A stretch of 64,000 bases of DNA from Mycolicibacterium tusciae JS617 (GTDB taxonomy: Bacteria; Actinomycetota; Actinomycetes; Mycobacteriales; Mycobacteriaceae): NCBI RefSeq assembly GCF_000243415.2, contig NZ_KI912270.1, positions 3,410,001-3,474,000 on the forward strand. The letters run 5' to 3'. Each line of letters begins with the position of its first letter. The stretch's first letter is position 1. Below the pieces are notes generated by a model. That model had not been told where the DNA came from and did not search any database. It saw nothing but the letters and a program-made list of their open reading frames with translations. Shown here in pieces: positions 56,281 to 64,000 of the stretch. The translations under genes were made by a program, and so were the position numbers.

Positions 56281-56757
56281 TTAGTAAGGAATCAACCCCA
56301 CGAAGCAGCGAGTGGCCCATTCGCAGAAGTACAGACCGTGCAGCACCGCGGCGCCCGCCGTCGCGGCCAGCGGCGCCGACGTGAACGCGATGGCCAGAGC
56401 GGAGGCTTTCGGCCTGTTCGGCACCATGGCGATGAGCAGGCCCGCGACGGTGCACAGGATCACGAACACCAGCACGACGAACTCCGGCGCCGTCTTGTCG
56501 ATCGAGTGGTACCACCAGTGGTAGAGCCCCCACCCTGCCGTGGCCGCGAGCGCCCATACGCTCGCGACGACCAGGACGAAGTGCCAGCGCTTGATGTACT
56601 GGTAATCGCTCGGCACAACCACCGACCGGGCAGGCAAGGGCAATGGCTCCGGCGGCGTCCCGTCGACGGGTCCGGGCTGTGCTTCGAGTTCACCGGTATC
56701 CCAGGTCGGGGTGAACTCCTGGGTATCGACGAGCAGGTCACGGTCCATGTCAGGCAC
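56281..56757 (-). CDS. Membrane protein of unknown function (Rv0461-like)
   Basis: A 158-residue protein: hydrophilic Pro/Glu-rich N-terminus (residues 1-55), then three membrane helices (WHFVLVVASVWALAATAGW, FVVLVFVILCTVAGLLIAMV, and IAFTSAPLAATAGAAVL). Start either GTG 56757, which overlaps the upstream stop by 8 bases, or ATG 56748. No functional motif recognised; likely in the lpd transcript. Confidence 0.75.
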   Translation of the reverse strand: MPDMDRDLLVDTQEFTPTWDTGELEAQPGPVDGTPPEPLPLPARSVVVPSDYQYIKRWHFVLVVASVWALAATAGWGLYHWWYHSIDKTAPEFVVLVFVILCTVAGLLIAMVPNRPKASALAIAFTSAPLAATAGAAVLHGLYFCEWATRCFVGLIPY

Positions 56758-57028
56758 CGCTCACGGTCTGAATCGCCACCATCGCGCCGAACCACCCGGG
56801 GGAGATCGCGATGGCGAATGCGCCAACGGCCGTAAGCCAGCGTCGGCGCGAGAACAGGATCGTCAACATCCCGATCGCTGCGGGCACACCCACGACGAGC
56901 GCGATCGCCACATCGGGCCGAATCTTCGCGCTCACCAGCAAGGTTGCCCCGATTCCGAGGAGCAGCCCGACCGCCGTGCCGATCAGCAGTGCACTGGTCA
57001 GCAACCGCGGACGTGGCAGCGGTATCAC
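56750..57028 (-). CDS. Small membrane protein (Rv0460-like)
   Basis: A 92-residue protein with three membrane segments (about residues 10-33, 39-60 and 64-85) and a basic loop SRRRWL. Overlaps the next gene by up to 8 bases. Starts MIPLPRPRLL, with AGGGTG just before. Function unknown. Confidence 0.7.
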   Translation of the reverse strand: MIPLPRPRLLTSALLIGTAVGLLLGIGATLLVSAKIRPDVAIALVVGVPAAIGMLTILFSRRRWLTAVGAFAIAISPGWFGAMVAIQTVSGA

Positions 57029-57054
57029 CCTTCGAGGTTAACGCCGGGAAAACG

Positions 57055-57561
57055 CTAGGTCGTTGAGGCACGCCCAGGAATCGGGCACGCGTCGACACCT
57101 TCGGCGACGATGTGCGTACCCGTCGCAGGCGGCCGCGCGCCCAGCGCGAAGTCGGTGCCGGTCACCGGCGGCTGTCCGTTCAGCAACTGGTTCTCGTCGT
57201 TGCCGTACGCACGACCGCGCGACAGGAAGCGCATCCCCTCCGGTGCTTCGACACTGAACCCACCGCCTCTGCCGGGAACCACGTCGATGACCAATTGCGT
57301 GTGCTTCCACGCCTCGAACTGCGGTCCCGAGATCCACACGGGCACGCCTTCTGGTTGGACGTCCAAGCCGACATCGAGCACGCCGAGCAGAATGTCGCGG
57401 TCCCCGACGAGGAATTCGCCGTTGGGGTAACACATCGGCGACGACCCGTCGCAACATCCGCCCGACTGGTGGAACATCAGCGCGCCGTGTCGATCCTGCA
57501 ATTTCTCCAAGAGGTCAGCCGCAGCCCGAGTGATCAACGCACGATGCGGGGCGTCAGTCAC
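57055..57561 (-). CDS. DUF779 protein, aldehyde dehydrogenase partner
   Basis: A 168-residue DUF779 protein. The signature FHQSGGCCDGSSPMCYP clusters three cysteines; VWISGPQFEAWKHTQLVIDVVPGRGGGFSVEAP completes the domain. DUF779 genes commonly sit next to NAD-aldehyde dehydrogenases of the AcoD/ExaC type, as Rv0459 does beside Rv0458. GTG at 57561, preceded by GGAGAGGGAATC. An IS30-family element now separates it from the aldehyde dehydrogenase, so its expression may depend on a new promoter. Confidence 0.9.
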   Translation of the reverse strand: MTDAPHRALITRAAADLLEKLQDRHGALMFHQSGGCCDGSSPMCYPNGEFLVGDRDILLGVLDVGLDVQPEGVPVWISGPQFEAWKHTQLVIDVVPGRGGGFSVEAPEGMRFLSRGRAYGNDENQLLNGQPPVTGTDFALGARPPATGTHIVAEGVDACPIPGRASTT

Positions 57562-57575
57562 GATTCCCTCTCCGC

Positions 57576-57607
57576 CGAACGTGGGTTACCGGCACGCGAT
57601 ACCGCGG
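57576..57607. repeat. Left arm of the intergenic palindrome split by the IS30 element
   Basis: CGAACGTGGGTTACC (57576-57590), GCACGC (57592-57597) and CCGCGG (57602-57607). The same three blocks occur inverted on the other side of the element at 58902-58933. The final CCGCGG is the likely duplicated target. Confidence 0.8.
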
Positions 57608-58901
57608 CGTTGTCAAGCGGTCAATGCAACGTCGGCTGTTGGTCAGGCTGCTTGGTCGATGAGTGCGGCGAGTCGGTCGGCGGGCGTGTCGAGGTCCAAG
57701 GTAGGTCGGGGTCGGGTGTTGAGTTTGTCTTGGATCCGTTTGAGGTCGGCCTTGGTGTGCATGCTCAGGTCGGCGCCCTTCTCGAACCAGAACCGCAGGA
57801 GCCGGTTGGTGTTCTCGTTGGTGCCCCGTTGCCAGGGCGAGTGAGGATCGCAGAAGTAGACCGGCGCCTGCAGTTGCAGATCGATGGTGCGCCAGTTGGC
57901 CATCTCGCTGCCCCGGTCCCAGGTGATGGTGCGCCGCAGGTGCGCCGGCAGCTCGCTCATCGCCCCGATCATCGCGGTGGCCACCGACTCGGCGGTGTGA
58001 TCGGCGGGCAGGTGTAACAGGATGGTGAACCGAGTACTGCGCTCCACCAATGTGCCTATGGCACTGGCATTTCCGGCGCCCATGATCAAGTCTCCCTCCC
58101 AGTGCCCGGGCACTGCCCGGTCGGCGGCCTCGGCGGGGCGATCACGGATGGTGAAGACCGATCCCGGTGGATAGACGCCGGCACGGGTGACCGACCGGTG
58201 GGGTTTACGGGCCGCCCGTTTGGTCGATAGACACTTGTGCAGGTCAGCCCGGAGTTGACCACGGGTTTGGACGTAGAGGCATTTGTAGATGGTTTCGTGG
58301 CTCACCCGTGCCAGCTTGTCATCGGGATGATCGCGGACCAACAGCTCGGAGATCAGCTTCGGACTCCACCCGTCGTCCATCGCCGTTTCGATCATGGCGC
58401 ACAGCACCGGGTCATCGAGGGTGAACCCCTTGGGACGCTTGGCCTTCTGAGCAGCCCGGGCATGGGCCATCCCGGCGTGGTAATCCCCGTCAGGGTTGCT
58501 GTTGCGGTGCACTTCTCGCCAGACGACGCTGGCGTCCCGGCCGATCTTCTCGCCGATCCGTTCGTAGGTGAGCCCGTTGTCGCGGCCGCGCATGATCTCG
58601 ATGCGTTCATCCAGGCTGAGGCGATGCCCCCGGCCGCCGAGACGGTCGGGATCGCCGGAGGTGATCAGGCCGTGGGTTCTCTCGGAGTTCTGTCCGCGCA
58701 GTAGTGGCATTGCGCCAGCCTGACGCCACCACAGACTCGCCGCCGTAGTCGACACGCCCATGTCCCTGGCCACCCGCTCCAACGGCTCACCCAGGCAGAC
58801 CCGATCGAACAACTCCCGCCGCGTCGACCTCGAATGCGGATAACCACTCGGCATGTGCAACCCCTCTGATCACAGATATTGCACTGACCGTATGAATCCG
58901 C
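57608..58901 (-). mobile_element. IS30-family insertion sequence, complete, in the centre of a palindrome
   Basis: About 1.29 kb. The ends carry imperfect inverted repeats: left CGTTGTCAAGCGGTCAATGC, right (minus strand from 58901) GCGGATTCATACGGTCAGTG, sharing CGGTCA-TGCAA. CCGCGG directly abuts both ends (57602-57607; 58902-58907), a 6-bp direct repeat that is itself palindromic. Removing the element and one CCGCGG restores a near-perfect intergenic palindrome. The transposase is intact. Confidence 0.85.
57643..58860 (-). CDS. IS30 family transposase
   Basis: A 405-residue IS30 transposase. N-terminal HTH regions (VARDMGVSTTAASLWWR; LTYERIGEKIGRDASVVWREV) bind DNA. DDE catalytic core: Asp in GHWEGDLIMGAG, Asp in TITWDRGSEM, Glu in PWQRGTNENTNRLLR. 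The frame is intact. It is on the same strand as the interrupted aldehyde dehydrogenase/DUF779 unit. Confidence 0.95.
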   Translation of the reverse strand: MHMPSGYPHSRSTRRELFDRVCLGEPLERVARDMGVSTTAASLWWRQAGAMPLLRGQNSERTHGLITSGDPDRLGGRGHRLSLDERIEIMRGRDNGLTYERIGEKIGRDASVVWREVHRNSNPDGDYHAGMAHARAAQKAKRPKGFTLDDPVLCAMIETAMDDGWSPKLISELLVRDHPDDKLARVSHETIYKCLYVQTRGQLRADLHKCLSTKRAARKPHRSVTRAGVYPPGSVFTIRDRPAEAADRAVPGHWEGDLIMGAGNASAIGTLVERSTRFTILLHLPADHTAESVATAMIGAMSELPAHLRRTITWDRGSEMANWRTIDLQLQAPVYFCDPHSPWQRGTNENTNRLLRFWFEKGADLSMHTKADLKRIQDKLNTRPRPTLDLDTPADRLAALIDQAA

Positions 58902-58933
58902 CCGCGGTTTGGCGTGCGGGTAACCCACGTTCG
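58902..58933. repeat. Right arm of the intergenic palindrome split by the IS30 element
   Basis: CCGCGG (58902-58907), GCGTGC (58912-58917) and GGTAACCCACGTTCG (58919-58933), the exact inverted counterparts of the blocks at 57576-57607. It lies 14 bases after the aldehyde dehydrogenase stop, so the unbroken palindrome would have been an intergenic hairpin. Confidence 0.8.
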
Positions 58934-58947
58934 CGCCAGTTTCAAGA

Positions 58948-60471
<1,524 letters not shown>

Positions 60472-60548
60472 CGATGACTCCCTCTCTCACAGCGGTGACC
60501 AACGGGTGTAACGGGGCTCACATTACGCCGACCGGCCACAATGGTGCC

Positions 60549-62546
60549 GTGGCTCAAGACCCTTACCTGTGGCTCGAAGACATCACCGGCGACGACGCAC
60601 TGGACTGGGTGCGCAAGCACAACGAGCCCACCCTCGACGCGTTCGGCGGGACCCGCTTCGAGCAGATGCGCGCGGAGGCGCTGGAGGTCCTCGACACCGA
60701 GGCACGGATCCCGTATGTGCGCAGGCGCGGCGAGTATCTCTACAACTTCTGGCGCGACGCGGCCAATCCGCGCGGCCTGTGGCGGCGCACGACGCTGGAC
60801 AGCTACCGCACCTCCGAGCCCGACTGGGAGGTGCTTTTCGATGTCGATGCGCTCGCGGACACCGACGGTGAGAACTGGGTGTGGGCCGGCGCCGAGGTCC
60901 TCGAGCCCGATCACTCCCTGGCCCTGATCGAGCTGTCCCGCGGTGGCGCCGACGCCACCGTGGTGCGCGAATTCGACATGGCTAAACGACAATTCGTCAC
61001 CGACGGATTCGAGCTGGCAGAAGCGAAGTCGGGCGTGACGTGGCAGGACCGCGACACGGTATTGGTCGGCACCGACTTCGGCCCAGATTCGATGACGGAC
61101 TCCGGCTATCCGCGGATCGTCAAACGGTGGCGGCGGGGTCAACCACTGCGCGAGGCGCAGACCCTGTTCGAAGGCGAGGCGTCGGATGTCAGCGTCGGCG
61201 GTGGCTACGATCCAACGCCGGGATTCGAGCGACTGTTCATCACACGGTCTTTCGACTTCTTCAACCGCGACCGTTACGAGCTTCGTGGCGACCAGTTGAT
61301 CCACATCGAGATACCGACCGACGCCGCGATGTCGGTGCACCGCGAGTGGCTGTTGATCCGGCCACGGACCGAGTGGACCGTCGGTGCGACCACCTACGGG
61401 CCGGGTTCACTGTTGGCCGCCCACTATGACGAATTCCTGTCCGGTGCACGCGAACTGGCGGTCGTCTTCGAGCCCGACGAGCACTCCAGCCTGGACAACT
61501 ACGCGTGGACGCGCGATCACCTGGTGTTGATCATGCTGGTCGACGTGGCCAGCCACGTTGATCTCGTCACACCCGGCACCTGGGAGCGGTCGCCGATCCG
61601 CGGAATCCCGCCGAATACCAACACCGTGCTGGTGGACATCGACGAGTACGGCGACGAGATGTTCCTGGACTCAAGCGGTTTCGACACACCGTCGCAGCTG
61701 CTGTGGGGGCACGCAGAGACCGAGATGACCACGATCAAAAGCGCACCCGCATTCTTCGATGCGTCCGACATCGAGGTGACCCAGCACTTCGTGGCCTCAG
61801 CGGACGGCACCAAGATCCCGTACTTCGTTGTAGCACACCGTGGTTCGATCGGTCCTGGGCCGACGTTGCTCAGCGGGTACGGCGGGTTCGAGGTTGCCAA
61901 CACGCCGGGTTACGCCGGTGTGCTCGGCCGGCTGTGGCTGGCCCGCGGGGGCACCTACGTGCTGGCCAACATCCGCGGCGGCGGCGAGTACGGACCGACG
62001 TGGCACACCCAGGCGATGCGCGAGAACCGACATCTGGTGTACGAAGACTTCGCCGCGGTGGCATCCGATCTCGTGGACCGCGGGATCACCACGGTCGCCC
62101 AGCTCGGCGCCCAGGGCGGCAGTAATGGCGGCCTGCTGATGGGCGTCATGTTGACGCGATACCCCGAACTGTTCGGCGCGCTGGTGTGCAGCGTGCCGCT
62201 ACTGGACATGCGCCGTTTCCATCTGCTGCTCGCCGGGGCGTCGTGGATGGCCGAGTACGGTGATCCCGACGACCCGGACGATTGGTCCTTCATCTCCGAA
62301 TACTCGCCGTACCAAAATATCTCAGCGGACCGGCGCTACCCGCCGGTGCTCATCACCACGTCGACCCGCGACGATCGGGTACACCCGGGGCATGCCCGGA
62401 AGATGGCCGCGGCGCTCGAGGAGCTCGGACATCCGGTGCAGTACTACGAGAACATCGAGGGCGGCCACGCCGGTGCTGCCGACAACGCCCAGACGGCGTT
62501 CAAGTCTGCGTTGATCTACACCTACCTGTGGTCGATGCTCAGTTGA
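60549..62546 (+). CDS. Prolyl oligopeptidase family serine peptidase (S9A)
   Basis: A 665-residue two-domain peptidase. PYLWLEDITGDDALDWV opens the family, followed by a beta-propeller, then the alpha/beta hydrolase domain: nucleophile GAQGGSNGGLLMG, Asp in STRDDRVHPGHARK, His in EGGHAGAADN. GTG at 60549 places the start at the conserved beginning; an in-frame ATG at 60474 would abut the divergent dehydrogenase start and add 25 unrelated residues. No signal peptide, so cytoplasmic. Corresponds to Rv0457c. Confidence 0.93.
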   Translation: MAQDPYLWLEDITGDDALDWVRKHNEPTLDAFGGTRFEQMRAEALEVLDTEARIPYVRRRGEYLYNFWRDAANPRGLWRRTTLDSYRTSEPDWEVLFDVDALADTDGENWVWAGAEVLEPDHSLALIELSRGGADATVVREFDMAKRQFVTDGFELAEAKSGVTWQDRDTVLVGTDFGPDSMTDSGYPRIVKRWRRGQPLREAQTLFEGEASDVSVGGGYDPTPGFERLFITRSFDFFNRDRYELRGDQLIHIEIPTDAAMSVHREWLLIRPRTEWTVGATTYGPGSLLAAHYDEFLSGARELAVVFEPDEHSSLDNYAWTRDHLVLIMLVDVASHVDLVTPGTWERSPIRGIPPNTNTVLVDIDEYGDEMFLDSSGFDTPSQLLWGHAETEMTTIKSAPAFFDASDIEVTQHFVASADGTKIPYFVVAHRGSIGPGPTLLSGYGGFEVANTPGYAGVLGRLWLARGGTYVLANIRGGGEYGPTWHTQAMRENRHLVYEDFAAVASDLVDRGITTVAQLGAQGGSNGGLLMGVMLTRYPELFGALVCSVPLLDMRRFHLLLAGASWMAEYGDPDDPDDWSFISEYSPYQNISADRRYPPVLITTSTRDDRVHPGHARKMAAALEELGHPVQYYENIEGGHAGAADNAQTAFKSALIYTYLWSMLS

Positions 62547-63810
62547 CCAACTGATCGCCGAGGAACCGGTCCGCACCGGTTACGCCCGGCAGGGTGAAGA
62601 AGAAGCCGCCGCCCACCGGCAGGATGTATTCCTCCAGTGGCTCACCCGTGAGCCGACGCTGCACCGTGAGAAAGCCCTTCTCCAGGCTGCGTTGATAGGC
62701 GACGAATGCCAGACCCTGGTCCAGCCTGCCCGCGCCGTCAAATCCCCGCGAGTAGTTGAATCCGCGCCGCAGAATGCGGTTTTCGTCGGTCTCGGGGGTG
62801 CGCGGGTTCGCCAGCCGGATGTGAGCGTCGAGCTTGATCCGCTTGCCGTGGGGGTCCGATGGGTAGTCGGGGTCGGTGAACTCACCCGTCAGCCCCAATG
62901 GCGCGCCACTGAGCTTGGCGCGTCCGATGAGCGCTTCCTGTTCGACGAGCTGGGTCCGGTCCCAGAACTCGACGAACATCCGGATGATGCGGATGGCCTG
63001 ATACGACCCGCCGACCGCCCAGTCGGGTTCGCCGTCCTCGGAATTCACCCAAACGTGCCTATCCATCAGGGCGCCATCGTCGACATCGAGGTTGGCCGTT
63101 CCGTCCTTGAATCCCAACAGGTTTCGAGGAGTTGCCGCTTCCGATGCCTGACCGGCACCGATGCCGCGGGCGTAGCCGTCGATCATCCACCGCAACACCA
63201 GGTCGCTTCGCGTACGGCGCATGATCTGTCGCAATGCGAACTGGACGGTGTCGTTGTGGCCGGCCTCGAAGATGATCGAGATGTCGCCGTGCGACAGCTT
63301 CGGATCGAGTTTGTCGTTGGCCAAAAACGGCATCGTCTCCAGTTCCTTGGGCTTGCGATCGGCAAGACCGAACCGGTCGTCGAACAGCGATGCCCCGACG
63401 CCGACCACGATCGACAGATTGTCCGCGGGCGGCTTGTCGCCCAGGATCCCCGAATCCACAGGCGGAAACTCCGGGTTCCGCACCTCCGGCGGCCTGCCCG
63501 CCATCAAGCCGCGGATTTCGTCGGTGAGCTCCTGAAGGGTCGCCCTCAGACCGACGCGATCTCGCGAATGCACGTTGAAGGACGCGACCAGCCCCTGGTC
63601 GGGTATCGGCAGCGCGGTGATGCCCGCCTGGTGCGCACCCTCGAACGGGACGAGGGCGGGCCGAGTGGGTGCGTGATGATGCTCCCGCTGCCCGGAGTCC
63701 GACAGCGCCATCGTTGCGCCGACACCGACGGCAGCTCCTGCTCCCGCGCCCAGGGCACCCGCGACGAACCCGCGTCTCGAGATGCCCTGGCGCGAAGGCC
63801 GCTCAGTCAC
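62539..63810 (-). CDS. efeB: Tat-exported DyP-type haem peroxidase (EfeB-like)
   Basis: A 423-residue peroxidase. Twin-arginine signal ISRRGFVAGALGAGAGAAVG (residues 10-30). DyP motif GFKDGTANLDVDD with the distal Asp, and IRRGFNYSRGFD downstream. EfeB-type enzymes take iron from haem or oxidise dyes in the periplasm. GTG at 63810 overlaps the upstream stop (GTGA). Its 3' end overlaps the convergent peptidase stop by 8 bases. Confidence 0.92.
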   Translation of the reverse strand: MTERPSRQGISRRGFVAGALGAGAGAAVGVGATMALSDSGQREHHHAPTRPALVPFEGAHQAGITALPIPDQGLVASFNVHSRDRVGLRATLQELTDEIRGLMAGRPPEVRNPEFPPVDSGILGDKPPADNLSIVVGVGASLFDDRFGLADRKPKELETMPFLANDKLDPKLSHGDISIIFEAGHNDTVQFALRQIMRRTRSDLVLRWMIDGYARGIGAGQASEAATPRNLLGFKDGTANLDVDDGALMDRHVWVNSEDGEPDWAVGGSYQAIRIIRMFVEFWDRTQLVEQEALIGRAKLSGAPLGLTGEFTDPDYPSDPHGKRIKLDAHIRLANPRTPETDENRILRRGFNYSRGFDGAGRLDQGLAFVAYQRSLEKGFLTVQRRLTGEPLEEYILPVGGGFFFTLPGVTGADRFLGDQLVN

Positions 63811-64000
63811 GACAGTTTCAGCACTCCCGAAACCTCGGCGAGGTTCTCGGACAGCCCTGCGAGCTGCGACTTGAGCTTGTCGACGGTCGGCGGGTCAACA
63901 GTCACACCGGTGCACCGGGGCGACGGGTACGGGTCGTTCTCGGTGCAGAAGAGCACCCAGCCATCGCCTTGGCGCAGCGGAGCCAGGGTGGCGAAGATAT
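63807..64000 (-). CDS. Partial gene upstream of the DyP peroxidase, product unidentified
   Basis: The last 63 codons of a gene continuing beyond the right edge. The fragment includes VLFCTENDPYPSPRCTGVTVDPPTV, with two cysteines that could form a disulfide, and ends in a helix DKLKSQLAGLSENLAEVSG. Coupled to the peroxidase by a GTGA overlap, so it belongs to the same export/iron-related transcript. It could be an EfeO- or periplasmic companion, but I cannot tell from the tail alone. Confidence 0.6.
   Translation of the reverse strand, partial: IFATLAPLRQGDGWVLFCTENDPYPSPRCTGVTVDPPTVDKLKSQLAGLSENLAEVSGVLKLS

Noticed and set aside
54943..56835. Open plus-strand frame of 630 codons opposite lpd
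   Set aside because: Shadow of the lpd codon pattern; low-complexity Asp/Gly/Arg content.

Overview
This 64 kb window is chromosomal DNA of a mycobacterium, most likely a fast-growing Mycolicibacterium-type species. It is GC-rich, uses many GTG starts, joins genes through ATGA/GTGA overlaps, and carries mycobacterium-specific genes: mshA (mycothiol), hbhA, senX3-regX3, ramB and a bS22-type mini ribosomal protein. From about 10.2 kb to the right end the gene order follows, in reverse, the M. tuberculosis H37Rv order Rv0514 to Rv0457c as I recall it. Several tubercle-bacillus genes are missing: mmpS2/mmpL2, cmaA2, and umaA/pcaA, with a PPK2 kinase in the umaA/pcaA position.

Layout. (1) 0.2-10.1 kb is accessory metabolism. 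A five-gene co-directional cluster encodes an OsmC-like protein, two FAD oxygenases, an MFS transporter and a MaoC dehydratase. It is followed by a P450/split-barrel flavoprotein pair, then a TetR/MpaB-type oxygenase pair divergent from a wax-ester/triacylglycerol synthase. A compound palindrome lies between the divergent genes. (2) 10.2-17.2 kb holds small membrane proteins and the haem genes hemA-hemC-hemD-hemB on the minus strand, plus a glutaredoxin-like protein. (3) 17.2-26.4 kb holds a HAD phosphatase, a HadA-like hydratase, an acyltransferase, an SDR epimerase, bS22, a small HTH protein, proC, a thioesterase, a sugar isomerase-like protein, an acidic membrane protein and an exopolyphosphatase. 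(4) 26.4-37 kb holds regX3/senX3, gpm, a YbjN protein, mshA, a ROK regulator, an SDR, a lipoprotein L,D-transpeptidase and murB. (5) 37-46.7 kb holds a methyltransferase, nitrilase, LmeA-like protein, a decayed zinc-ribbon gene, deoC, hbhA and its HTH neighbour, a DUF445 protein, TetR and PPK2. (6) 46.7-52.1 kb is a fatty-acid/glyoxylate block: fadB2, isocitrate lyase, acyl-ACP thioesterase and ramB. (7) 52.2-64 kb holds an intact IS256-family element, a two-domain exported protein, lpd, membrane proteins, DUF779 and an aldehyde dehydrogenase separated by an intact IS30-family element, a prolyl oligopeptidase and a Tat-exported DyP peroxidase.

Most of the backbone is ordinary. The points most worth checking are: the IS30 element sitting at the centre of a long intergenic palindrome between the aldehyde dehydrogenase and DUF779; an in-frame 30-bp minisatellite that lengthens the N-terminus of MshA; shared TGCGAAGGT sequences upstream of both isocitrate lyase and ramB (candidate RamB sites); a start codon that appears to have changed to GTT in the small secreted protein at 42 kb; an exported protein made of two copies of a four-cysteine domain; near-identical hairpin arms on both sides of fadB2; and the compound operator between the MpaB-like oxygenase and the WS/DGAT. 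I saw no tRNA, rRNA or CRISPR array.
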